Positions 50,170 through 62,625 of a DNA stretch of 64,000 bases are shown piece after piece (position 1 is the first letter of the stretch; every line of letters begins with the position of its first letter). The notes beneath the pieces were generated by a model. It made no database searches and was not told where the DNA came from. It was given only the letters and a program-made list of their open reading frames with translations. The position numbers were made by a program, and so were the translations under genes. Origin of the DNA: Isoperla grammatica (taxonomy: Eukaryota > Arthropoda > Insecta > Plecoptera > Perlodidae); the NCBI GenBank assembly GCA_945910005.1, contig OX246746.1, forward strand, positions 33,691,305 to 33,755,304. Direction: 5' to 3'.

Positions 50170-53100
50170 GTGCAATTTGGTTGAAACCCATACGAATTCC
50201 AGCCGTAATCAAGATTCCTCTCAAAACTGGAAAATTGTGGTAGAAAGTCTGAAATAAGCCAATTTCTGCAATTAATGCTTATTTAAGGTTTAACGACCAA
50301 AAAACTCAATTGATGCATTTTCAAAAACTCTTGCAGAATGCAAACTAAAATTCTTATTTTTCAACAGTGGGTGTTACTTCTTATGAAGTTATCGAAATGT
50401 GACGAAATGGACAAATTGTGCTTATTGGAGCCTGAAACGCTTAAAAACGTCGATTTGTGGAATTTAGTTGAAACCATTACGATTCCCAGCCGTAATCAAG
50501 TTTCCTCTCAAACCAAAAGTCTGTAGTTGATAGATTGAATTCAGACATTTTCTACAATTTATACTTATTAAAGCCTAAAACGACTAAAAAAAAAAATTAA
50601 TTCTTTTTCATACAACTCTTGCAGGATGCAAACTAACATTCTTATTTTTCAACGGAGGGTGTAATTTTTAAAGAAGTTATCGAAATGTGACGAAATGGAC
50701 AAATTGTGCTTATTGGAGCCGGAAACGCTTCAAAACATCGATTTGTGCAATTTGGTTAAAACCTTTACGATTCCCGGCCGTAATCATGTTTCCTTTCAAA
50801 ACTGGAATTTTTTTGGTAGATAGTCTGAAATCAGCTTATTTCTATAATTTATGATTAACAAGCCTAAAACGACCAAAAAACTCAATTTATGCATTTTTAT
50901 TTTACTCTTGCAGAGTGCAAACTAAAATTCTTATTTTTCAACCGAGGGTGAAATTTCTTTAGTAGTTATAGAAATGTGACGAAATAGAAAAATTGTGTTT
51001 ATTGGAGCCTACAACGCTCAAAAACATCGATATGTGCAATTTGGTTGAAACCCATACGAATCCCAGCCGTAATTAAGATTCCTCTCAAAACTTGAAGTTT
51101 GTGGTAGATAGTCTGAAATCTGCCAATTTCTACAATTAATGCTTATTTATGGCTATAACGACCATGCATTTTCAAAAACTCTTGCAGAATGCAAACTAAA
51201 TTTCTTATTTTTCAAAGGAGGGTGTAACTTCTTAAGTAGTTATCGAAATGTGACGGTATGGACAAATTGTGCTTATTGGAGCCTGAAACGCTTTTAAACA
51301 TCGATTTGTGCAATTTGGTTTAAACCCTTACGATTCCCAGCCGTAATCAAGTTTCCTCTCAAAACTGGAAGTCTGTAGTTGATGGACTGAAAGCAGACAA
51401 TTTCTATTTTTTATGCTTATTTAAGCCTAACACGAAAAAAACTCAATCTATGCATTTTCATAAAACTCTTACAGAATGCAAACTAACATTCTTATTTTTT
51501 ACCGGAGGGTGGATCTTCATATGTAGTTATCGAAATGTGAGGAAATGGACAAATTGTGCTTCTTGGAGCCTGAAACGAACAAACACATCAATAAGTGCAA
51601 TTTAGTTGAAACCATTACGAATCCCAGCCGTAATCAAGTTTCCTCTCAAACCTGGAAGTCTGTAGAAGATAGACTACCATCAGCCATTTTCTAATATTGA
51701 TGCTTTTTTCAGCCTACATCGACAAAAAAAACTCAATTTATGCATTTTCATAAAACTCTTGCAGAATGCAAACTAACATTCATATATTTCAACGGAGGGT
51801 GTAACTTCTTAAGTAGACATCGAAACGTGACGAAATGGACAAGTTGCGCTTATTGGAGCCTGAGTCCCTCAAAAACATCAATTTGTGCAATTTGGTTGAA
51901 ACCATTACGAATCCCAGCCGTAATCAAGATTCCTCTCAAAACTGGAAGTTTGTGGTAGATAGACTGAAATCAGACAATTTCTACAATTTATGCTTAATTA
52001 AGCCTAAAACGAACAAAAAAACTCAATTTATAAATTTTCATAAAACTCTTGCAGAAAGCAAACTAAAATTCTTATTTTTCAACGGAGGGCGTAACTTCTT
52101 AAGTAGTTATCGAAATGTGACGAAATTGACAAATTGTGCTTATTGGAGCCTAAAACGCTCAAAAACATCGATTTGTGCAATTTGGTTGAAACCATTACGA
52201 TTCCCAGCTGTAATCATGTTTCCTCTCCAAACTGGAAGTCTGTAGTAGATAGACAGAAATCAGACAATTTCTATAATTTATGTTTATTTAAACGTAAAAC
52301 GACAAAAATAACACAATTTATACATTTTTATAAAACTCCTACAGAATGAAAACTAACATTCATATTTTTCAACGGAGGGTGTAACTTCTTAATTAGTAAA
52401 CGAAATGTGACGAAATGGACAAATTGTGCTTATTGGAGCCTGAAACGCTCAAAAACATTGATTTGCGCAATTTGGTTGAAACCCTTATGAATCCCAGCCG
52501 TAATCAAGATTCCTCCCAAAACTGGAAGTTTGTAGTAGACAGTCTGAAATCAACCAACTTCAATAATTTATGCTTATTTAAGCCTTAAACGACCAAAAAC
52601 ACAATGTTTGCATTTTGATAAAACTCTTGCAGAAAGCAAATTAAAATTCTTATTTTCCAACGGAGGGTGTAACTTCTTAAGTAGTTATCGAAATGTGATA
52701 AAATGGACAAATTAGGCTTATTTGAGCCTAAAACTTTCAAAAACATCGATTACTGCAATTTGGTTAAACCCTTACGATTCCCAGCCGTAATCAAGTTTCC
52801 TGTTGAAATGAGAAGTCTGTAGTAGATGGACTGAAATCAGCCAATTTTTACAATTTATGCTTATTTAAGCCAAAAACGACCAAAAAACAAAATTAATGCA
52901 TTTTTATAAAACACTTGCAAAATGCAAACTAACATTCTTATTTTTCAACGGAGGGTGTAACTTCTTAAGTAGTTATCGAAATGTGACGAAATGGACAAAT
53001 AGTGCTTATTTGAGCCTGAAACGCTTAAAAACATCGATTTGTGCAATACGGTTGAAACCATTACGATTCCCAGCCGTAATCATGTTTCCTCTCAAAACTG

Positions 53101-56100
53101 GAAGTCTGTAGTAGATAGACTGAAATCAGACCATTTCTATAAGTTATGTTTATTTAAACTAAAACGACAAAAATAAGACAATTTATACATTTTTATTAAA
53201 CTCTTGCAGAATGAAAACTAACATTCTTATTTTTCATCAGAGTGTGGAACTTCTTAAGTAAAAAACAAAATGTGACGAAATGGACGAATTGTGCTTATTG
53301 GACCCTGAAACGCTCAAAAACATCGATTTGTGCAATTTGGTTGAAACCCTTACGACTACCAGCCGTAATCAAGAATCCTCTCAAAACTGGAAGTTTAAAT
53401 TATAGTCTGAAATCAACCAATTTCAATATTTTATGCTTATTTAAGCAAAAAACGACCAAAAAACTCAATTTATGCTTTTTTTTATACTCTTGCAAAATGC
53501 AAACTAACATTCTTATTTTTCAACGGAGGGTGTAACTTCTTAAGTAGTATACGATAAGTGACGAAATGGACTAATTGTAAATATTGGAGCCTGAAATGCT
53601 CAAAAACATCGATTTTTGCAATTTGGTTGAAACCCTTACGAATCCTAGCCGTAATCAAGATTCTTCTCTAAACTGGAAGTTTGTGTTTGATAGTCTGAAA
53701 TCAGCCAATTTCAATATTTTATGCTAATTTAAGCCAAAAACGACCAAAAAACTCAATTTATACATTTTTATAAAACTCTTGCAGAAAGCAAACTATAATT
53801 CTTATTTTTCAACGGAGGGCGTAACTTCTTAAGTAGTTATCGGAATGTGACGAAATGGACAAATTGTGCTAATTGGAGCCTTAAACGCTTGAAAACATCG
53901 ATTTGTGCAATTTGGTTGAAACCATTACGATTCACAGCCGTAATCAAGTTTCCTCTTAAAACTGGAAGACTGTAGTAGATGGACTGAAATCAGCCAATTT
54001 CTACAAATTATACTTATTTAATACCTAAAACGACCCAAACACTCAATTTATGCATTTTTATAAAACTCTTTCAGAATGCAAACTAATATTCTTATTTTTC
54101 AACGGAGGGTGCAACTTCTAAAGTAAATATCGATATGTACGAGATGGACAATTTGTGCTTATTGGAGTCTAAAACGCTCAAAAACATCGATTTGTGCAAT
54201 TTGGTTGAACTCCTTACGATTCCCATCCGCAATCAAGTTTCCTCTTAATACCGGTAGTCTGTAGTAGATAGACTGTTATCAGCCAATTTCTATAATTTAT
54301 GTTTATTTAAACGTAAAACGACAAAAATAACACAATTTATACATTTTTATAAAACTCTTGCAGAATGAAAACTAACATTCTTATTTTTCAACGGAGTGTG
54401 TAACTTCTTAAGTAGAAAACGAAATGTGACGAAATGGACAAATTGTGCTTATTGGAGCCTGAAACGCTCAAAAACATCGATTTGTGCAATTTGGTTGAAA
54501 CCCTTACGAATCCCAGCCGTAATCAAGTTTCCTCTCAAAACTGAAAGTCTGTAGTAGATAGACTGAGATCAGACAATTTCTATAATTTATGTTTTTTTAA
54601 ACGTAAATCGACAAAAAAAACACAATTTATACATTTTTATAAAACTCTTGCAGAAAGCAAACTATAATTCTTATTTTTCATCGGAGGGGTTAACTTCTTA
54701 AAGAGTTATCGAAATGTGACGAAATGGACATATTGTGCTTATTGGAGCCTGAAACGCTCAAAAACATCGATTTGTGAAATTTGGTTGAAACCATTACGAT
54801 TCCCAGCCGTAATCATGTTTCTCTCAAAACTGGAAGTCTGTAGTAGATAGACAGAAATCAGACAATTTCTATCATTTATGCTTATTTAATCGTAAAAAAC
54901 GACAAAAATAACACAATTGATACATTTTTATAAAACTTTTGCAGAATGAAAAATAACATTCTTATAGTTTAATTGAGGGTGTAACTTCTTAAGTAGTTAT
55001 CGAAACGTGACGAAATGGATATATTGTGCTTATTGGAGCGTGAAACGCTCAATAACTCCGATTCATGCAATTTGTTGAAACCCTTACGATTCCCAGCCGT
55101 AATCATGTTTCCTCTCAAAACTGGAAGTCTGTAGTAGATAGACAGATATCAGACAATTTCTATAATTTATGCTTATTTAATCGAAAAACGACAAAAATAA
55201 CACAATTGATACATTTTTATAAAACTTTTGCAGAATGAAAAATAACATTCTTATAGTTTAATTGAGGGTGTAACTTCTTAAGTAGTTATCGAAACGTGAC
55301 GAAATGGATATATTGTGCTTATTGGAGTGTGAAACGCTCAATAACTCCGATTCATGCAATTTGTTGAAACCCTTACGATTCCCAGCCGTAATCATGATTC
55401 CTCTCAAAACTGGAAGTCTGTAGTAGATAGACAGATATCAGACAATTTCTATAATTTATGCTTATTTAATCGTAAAACGACAAAAATAACACAATTTATA
55501 CATTTTTATAAAACTTTTGCAGAATGAAAAATAACATTCTTAATTTTTAACGGAGGGTGTAACTACTTAACTTGTTATCGAAATGTGACGAAATGGACAA
55601 AATGTTATTATTGAAGATTGAAACGCTTAAAAACATCGATTTCTGCATTTTGGTTGAAACCCTTACGATTCCCAGCCGTAATTAAGTTTCCTCTTAAAAC
55701 TGGAATTCTGTAGTAGATAGACTGAAATCAGCCAATTTCTACAATTAATGCTTATTTAAGCCTAAAACGACCAAAAAACTCAATTTATGCATTTTCATAA
55801 AACTCTTGTAGAATGCAAACAAACATTCTTATATTTCAACGGAGGGTGTAACTTCTTAAGTAGTAAACGAAATGTGACTTAATAGACCAATTGTACTTAT
55901 TGGAGCGTGAAACGCTCAAAAACTCCGATTCGTGCAATTTGGTTGAAACCCTTACGATTCCCATCCGTAATCAAGTTTCCTCTTAATACTGGAAGTCTGT
56001 AGTTGATAGACTGAAAAAGCCAATTTCTACAATTTATGCTTATTTAAGCCTAAAACGACCAAAAAACATAATTTATGTATTTTTATAAAACCCTTGCAGA

Positions 56101-57075
56101 AAGCAAACTATAATTCTTATTTTTCAACGGAGGGTGTAACTTCTTAAGTAGTTATCGAAATGTGATAAAATGGACAATTAATGCTTATTTGAGCCTAAAA
56201 CTTTCAAAAACATCGATTTCTGCAATTTGGTTGAAACCCTTACGATTCCCAGCCGTAATCAAGTTTCCTGTTAAAATAAGAAGTCTGTAGTAGATAGACT
56301 GAAATCAGCCAATTTCTACAATTTATGCTTAGTTGAGCCAAAAACGACCAAAAAACTCAATTTATGTATTTTTATAAAACACTTGCAAAATGCAAACTAA
56401 CATTCTTATTTTTCAACGGAGGGTGTTACTTCTTAAGTAGTAAACGAAATGTGACGAAATGAAAAAATTGTGAATATTGTAGCCTGAAACGCTCAAAAAC
56501 ATCGATTTTTGCAATTCGGTTGAAACCCTTACGAATCCCAGCCGTAATCAAGATTCTTCTCAAAACTGAGAGTTTGTGTTTGATAGTCTAAAATCAGACA
56601 ATTTCAATATTTTATGCTTATTTAAGCCCAAAACGACCAAAAAACTCATTTTATGCATTTTTATAAAACTCTTGCAGAAAGCAAACTATAATTCTTTTTT
56701 TTCAACGTAGGGCGTAACTTCTTAAGTAGTTATCGAAATATAACGAAATGGACAAATTGTGCTTATTGGAGCCTAAAACGCTTAAAAACATCGATTTGTG
56801 CAATTTGGTTGAAACCATTACGATTCCCAGTCGTAATCATGTTTCCACTCAAAACTGGAAGTCTGTAGTAGATACACTGAAATCAGCCAATTTCTATTAT
56901 TTATGTTTATTTAAACGTTAAACGACAAAAATAACATAATTTATACATTTTTATAAAACTCTTGCAGAATGAAAACTAACATTCTTAATTTTCAACGGAG
57001 GGTGTAACATCTTAAGTAGTTATCGAAATGTGACGAAATGGACAAATTGTGATTATTGGAGCCTGAAACGCTTAA

Positions 57076-57748
57076 AGGGATAGTCAGATGAAGAACTAAA
57101 AAATCACCAATTAGTCATTAGTCCATGAAATTTAGTTATGTGTAAAATACAATTGATATAGGTTGCTTCAATGCAAGAAAAAAAATAGTGAACAATTAGC
57201 TATTCTACTAGATTCCCTTCGGCAGCTCTTGCTGCATTTTTCTTCTAAAGCGTAGTGTAACTGTATCGGTTCTGAGGTCGCTGGCGCCCTCCCGATAGAC
57301 AGAGGACTCATTGTGTTATACGAGACCAGCCCGCGCTCCGCGAAACACTCGGCGACTGCGGACAGTGCCGCTCAAAACAGATTGCAACTTTTCTACACAT
57401 CATGTCACAAAAAAATTAATTGCAGTGTATTTTGTAGAAGTAAACGTTCGTACTAAGAAGCATGTTATCGGTAGAGAAACGATGCACATTAAACCTCGTG
57501 ATCGATTTTTGATCAGTGCCCTATTTTAGCGGTGGTTTTACTTTCTCGAGGCAACATTTTTTTTATATGGGAATTACCATGAGAAAAGTTGCTCGGTGCT
57601 ACTTGGTAGCACCAAACCAAATAATCGCGTTTTCTTTAATTTTTTAACCGCCTGCTTTTAAAGTATGGTATCTTTTAGTCATGTTTTTTATATTTAAAGG
57701 TGGACATCTACAAATGGTAGTTCTTTAGTTTTTCACCCGACTATCCCT
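57076..57748. mobile_element. TTAA-target MITE, younger copy, inside the array
   Basis: 673 bp, ends AGGGATAGTC and its complement. Perfect TTAA is present on both sides (57072-57075, 57749-57752). The empty monomer has CTTAAAAACATCG at this place, confirming the insertion. It is the same family as 31015-31686 in inverse orientation. Confidence 0.85.
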
Positions 57749-58101
57749 TTAAAAAGATCGATTTGTGCAATTTGGTTGAAACCCTTTCGATTTCCAGCCG
57801 TAATCAAGTTTCCTCTCAAAACTGAATGTCTGTAGTAGATAGACTGAAATTTCTATAATATATGTTTATTTAAACGTAAATCGACAAAAACAACACAATT
57901 TAAACATTTTTATAAAACTCTTGCAGATAGCAAACTAAAATTCTAATTTTTTAACGGAGGGTGTAACTTCTAAAGTAGATATCGAAACGTGACGAAATGG
58001 ACAAATTGTGCTTTTTGGAGCCTGAAACGCTCAAAAACATCGATTGCTGCAATTTGGTTGAAACCCTGACGATTCACAGCCGTAATCAAGTTTCCTCTTA
58101 A

Positions 58102-58472
58102 CAGGGAAGGATACACGTACGTCAAAAACCGCAACAAATTTTCATTTTTAATTTATATCACAAGAATGGGCTTCGAAATCAAAAATCTAAATCAACAGCG
58201 AACTGTGGTTTAGTAAGCCCTACACATTGAATGCGCTAAGTCGTGACTTATATTATAATCAGTATGTTTTTTTTATAAATAATTAATTTTATTACTAATT
58301 ATCGAATTATAATCAAAATACTACGCTAATGGTTATAATATTTTATTCAATCTGTAGGGCTTACCAAAGCAAAGTTCGCTGCTGATTTAGATTTTCGCTT
58401 TCTTGTTGCAATCTTGAGATATTATTTAATAATGAACATTTTCTGCGGTTTTTGACGTAGAGACTACCCTTT
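58102..58472. mobile_element. hAT-like palindromic MITE inside the array
   Basis: About 371 bp. The left end CAGGGAAGG and right end (complement of CAAAGGGTAGTC) share ACGTCAAAAACCGC a little further in. The flanks are CCTCTTAA (58094-58101) and GCTCTTAA (58473-58480), seven of eight bases equal. The arms also share AAGCCCTACA and GCGAACT phrases, so the element folds back on itself. Confidence 0.65.
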
Positions 58473-58619
58473 GCTCTTAAAACTGGAAGACTCTAGTAGA
58501 TAGACTGAAATCAGCCAATTTCTACAAATTATCCTTATTTTATACCTAAAACGACCAAAAAACTCAATTTATGCATTTTTATAAAACTCTTTCAGAATGC
58601 AAACTAATATTTTTATTAA

Positions 58620-59655
58620 AACACAAATAAACACACGAACAATAACCACGGTCAAAAAATAAAACACTCACCAGTGCGTAAATTTTCGACAGCGTCCGCT
58701 GTCTTCCTCAGACGCGAGGGAACTAAGCTGTCCCCGTGGATGGGTCACGTGGTCTCCTCGCTGGATCACATGCAATGGCGAGCTGCGTGCGCACCACTGA
58801 TCTCCATAGAGGGGGGAAGTCGGTGCTCGGTTGACTGATTGCACGCGGGATAAAGTCTATCATTTCAGCCTCCTTAAATTTTCTCTTCATTACGTTAGTC
58901 TCTTTCATTAAAACACACACATTTTCCCAATCTACACTTTTCCATGCGTTCCATCGTTTTACATTCAAAAAGATGGTCTTTGAGCTTGCTGGCAGCATGC
59001 GTTCTCCCTTCTATCGTTTTCCTGTGTTCACTTACACGCACTTGAACCGGCCTACCCGTCTCACCTATGTAAATTGCGTCACAATTGCAAGGAATGCCAT
59101 AAATCGCGTCCTTGCTTATTTGAGCGGGATCAAGTGGTTTAGTCACCGTGAGGAGGCTCCTTAAGGTTGACGAAGATTTGAAAGAAGTCTGAATATTAAA
59201 CTTGTTAGTGATACGACGGAGTTTTTCCGACACGCCTGGGATATATTCTACAGTTATAGTGGCTGCCGGATTTTCCCTAGTCTTGATGCGAGGCACACTG
59301 TTAAAAGTCGAAAGGATAAAACTTCTTGGGTAGTCATTAGCTAAAAAAGCTTGTAAAAGATGCTCGTTCTCGTCCTTGAGCGATGCAGGAGTGGAACACG
59401 TAACTGACGCTCTAGCAGACAAACACTTTATTATTCCGCGTTTAACATTAGCAGGGTGGTTTGAGGTGAAGTTCAGATACTGATCTGTGTGTGTTTTCTT
59501 CCGGAAAACAGAAGTCACCAGTTTCCCTTGGTCAGATCTTTCAACATTGACGTCTAAGAAGGGCAAAACTCCGTCCTTTTCTACTTCAACCGTGAACTTG
59601 ATGGAAGCATCCTGTTGATTCAGGTGATCTAAATAGGTTGTGTTGGGGGGGTTGT
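58620..59655 (-). mobile_element. Penelope-like element, 3' part
   Basis: Minus strand. The coding frame starts inside the reverse transcriptase C-terminus and runs through the GIY-YIG endonuclease to a 3' tail. The left junction with the satellite lies near 58610-58625. At its 5' side (about 59645) it meets an inverted second copy. Inverted and 5'-truncated tandem pairs are a known habit of Penelope-like elements. Confidence 0.75.
58723..59566 (-). pseudogene. Penelope-like RT C-terminus and GIY-YIG endonuclease
   Basis: 59566-58895 encodes the RT end (MPFLDVNVERSDQGKLVTSV, KKTHTDQYLNFTSNHP), the linker YIPGVSEKLRRITNKFNI, and the GIY-YIG nuclease IPCNCDAIYIGETGRPVQVR followed by EHRKTI. 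A 16-bp insertion near 58940, absent in the other copies, shifts the frame; the remaining C-terminus reads at 58998-58723. The upstream RT core is missing here. Confidence 0.75.
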
Positions 59656-59661
59656 GAAGGT

Positions 59662-60440
59662 TGTTTCCATCAAGTTCACGGTTGAAGTAGAAAAGGACGG
59701 AGTTTTGCCCTTCTTAGACGTCAATGTTGAAAGATCTGACCAAGGGAAACTGGTGACTTCTGTTTTCCGGAAGAAAACACACACAGATCGGCAGCCACTA
59801 TAACTGTAGAATATATCCCAGGCGTGTCGGAAAAACTCCGTCGTATCACTAACAAGTTTAATATTCAGACTTCTTTCAAATCTTCGTCAACCTTAAGGAG
59901 CCTCCTCACGGTGACTAAACCACTTGATCCCGCTCAAATAAGCAAGGACGCGATTTATGGCATTCCTTGCAATTGTGACGCAATTTACATAGGTGAGACG
60001 GGTAGGCCGGTTCAAGTGCGTGTAAGTGAACACAGGAAAACGATAGAAGGGAGAACGCATGCTGCCAGCAAGCTCAAAGACCATCTTTTTGAATGTAAAA
60101 CAAGTGTAGATTGGGAAAATGTGTGTGTTTTAATGAAAGAGACTAACGTAATGAAGAGAAAATTTAAGGAGGCTGCAATGATAGACTATCCCGCGTGCTA
60201 TCAGTCAACCGAGCACCGACGTCCCCCCTCTATGGAGATCAGTGGTGCGCACGCAGCTCGCCATTGCATGTGATCCAGCGAGGACACCACGTGACCCATC
60301 CACGGGGACAGCTTAGTTCCCTCGCGTCTGAGGGAGACAGCGGACGCTGTCGAAAATTTACGCACTGGAGAGTTTTATTTTTTGACCGTGGTTATTGTTC
60401 GTGTGTTTATTTGTGTTTTAATACTACTCCCGGTCTAATA
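59662..60440 (+). mobile_element. Penelope-like element, inverted second copy with internal deletion
   Basis: Head-to-head with the previous copy: the phrase CCATCAAGTTCACGGTTGAA appears in both orientations around 59600 and 59670. About 200 bp are deleted at 59790 between ACACACACAGATC and GGCAGCCACT. The GIY-YIG part is kept (59824-60273), with two small changes near 60175-60200 that alter the frame. Confidence 0.75.
59824..60273 (+). pseudogene. Penelope-like GIY-YIG endonuclease fragment
   Basis: Encodes SEKLRRITNKFNI through IYIGETGRPVQVRVSEH to KRKFKEAAMIDY, after which it loses the frame of the other copies. RT is absent. Confidence 0.7.
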
Positions 60441-62052
60441 GTCTTGGTTCTTATTTAATATTTTTTTTTTTCAACGGAGGGTGCAACTTCTTAAGTAGTT
60501 ATCGATATGTGACGAGATGGACAATTTGTGCTTATTGGAGTCTAAAACGCTAAAAAACATCGATTTGTGCAATTTGGTTGAACCCCTAACGATTCCCATC
60601 CGTAATCAAGTTTCCTCTTAATACTGGAAGTCTGTAGTAGATAGACTATAATCAGCCAATTTCTATAATTTATGTTTATTTAAACGTAAAACGACAAAAA
60701 TAACACAATTTATACATTTTTATAAAACTCTTGCAGAATGAAAACTAACATTCTTATTTTTCAACGGAGTGTGTAACTTCTTAAGTAGAAAACGAAATGT
60801 AACGAAATGGACAAATTGTGCTTATTGGAGACTGAAACGCTCAAAAACATCGATTTGTGCAATTTGGTTGAAATTCTTACGAATCCCAGCCGTAATCAAG
60901 ATTCCTCTCAAAACTGGAAGTTTGTGTTTGATAGTCTGAAATCAGCCAATTTAAATATTTTATGCTTATTTAAGCAAAAAACGACCAAAATACTTAATTT
61001 CTGCTTTTTTATAAAACTCTTGCAGAAAGCTAACTATAATTCTTATTTTTCATCGGAGGGCGTAACTTCTTAAAGAGTTATCGAAATGTGACGAAATGGA
61101 CCAATTGTGCTTATTCGGGCGCTGAAACGCTAAAAAACATCGATTTGCGCAGTTTGGTTGAAACCCTTACGAATCCCAGCCGTAATCAAGATTCCTTTTA
61201 CAACTGGAAGTTTGTGGTAGATAGTCTGAAATCAGCGAATTTCTACAATTTATGCATATTTAAGCCTAAAACGACCAAAAAAATCAATTTATGCATTTTC
61301 ATAAAACTCTTGCAGAAAGCCAACTAAAATTCTTATTTTTCAACGGAGGGCGTAACTTCTTAAGTAGTTATCGAAATGTGACGAAATGGACAAATTGTGC
61401 TTATTGGAGCCTGAAACGCTCAAAAACATCGATTTGTGCAATTTGGTTGAAACCCTTACGAATCCCAGCCGTAATCAAGTTTCCTCTCAAAACTGAAAGT
61501 CTGTAGTAGATAGACTGAGATCAGACAATTTCTATAATTTATGTTTTTTTAAACGTAAATCGCCAAAATAACACAATTTATACATTTTTATAAAACTCTT
61601 GCAGATAGCAAACTAAAATTCTTATTTTTTAACGGAGGGTGAAACTTCTTAAGTAGACATCGAAATGTGACGAAATGGACAAATTGTGCTTTTTGGAGCC
61701 TGAACGCTCAAAAATATCGATTTGTGTAATTTGGTTGAAACCCTTACGAATCCCAGCCGTAATCAAGATTCCTCTCAAAACTGGAAGTTTGTGTTTGATA
61801 GTCTGAAATCAGCCAATTTCGATATTTTATGCTTATTTAAGCAAAAAACGACCAAAATACTTAATTTATGCTTTTTTATAAAACTCTTGCAGAAAGCAAA
61901 CTATAATTCTTATTTTTCATCGGAGGGGTTAACTTCTTAAAGAGTTATCGAAATGTGACGATATGGACATATTGTGCTAAATGGAGCCTGAAACGCTCAA
62001 AAACATCGATTTGTGAAATTTGGTTGAAACCATTACGATTCCTAAAAAAATC

Positions 62053-62565
62053 ATGTTATATATCCCAGGCGTGTCGGAAAAACTCCGTCGTATCACTAAC
62101 AAGTTTAATATTCAGACTTCTTTCAAATCTTCGTCAACCTTAAGGAGCCTCCTCACGGTGACTAAACCACTTGTTCCTGCTCAAATAAGCAAGGACGCGA
62201 TTTATGGCATTCCTTGCAATTGTGACGCAATTTACATAGGTGAGACGGGTAGGCCGGTTCAAGTGCGTGTAAGTGAACACAGGAAAACGATAGAAGGGAG
62301 AACGCATGCTGCCAGCAAGCTCAAAGACCATCTTTTTGAATGTAAAACAAGTGTAGATTGGGAAAATGTGTGTGTTTTAATGAAAGAGACTAACGTAATG
62401 AAGAGAAAATTTAAGGAGGCTGAAATGATAGACTTTATCCCGCGTGCTATCAGTCAACCGAGCACCGACTTCCCCCCTCTATGGAGATCAGTGGTGCGCA
62501 CGCAGCTCGCCATTGCATGTGATCCAGCGAGGAGACCACGTGACCCATCCACGGGGACAGCTTAG
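62053..62565 (+). pseudogene. Penelope-like GIY-YIG endonuclease, intact C-terminal part
   Basis: The longest undamaged nuclease reading of the three copies: linker, IPCNCDAIYIGETGRP, EHRKTIEGRTHAASKLKDH and C-terminus. The start codon seen upstream belongs to satellite sequence. Without RT it cannot move alone. Confidence 0.65.
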
Positions 62566-62625
62566 TTCCCTCGCGTCTGAGGAAGACAGCGGACGCTGTC
62601 GAAAATTTACGCACTGGTGAGTGTT
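62565..62625 (+). ncRNA. Hammerhead-ribozyme-like motif in Penelope 3' tail
   Basis: CTGAGGA (62577-62583), one extra A, a 6-bp stem GACAGC/GCTGTC closing on GGAC (62585-62600), then GAAA (62601-62604). This follows the hammerhead core order CUGANGA, stem II, GAAA. The extra A and the unproven stems I and III make activity uncertain. Related copies lie at about 58665-58720 (minus) and 60320-60365 (with a base change in the core). Penelope-like elements are known to carry hammerheads. Confidence 0.4.
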
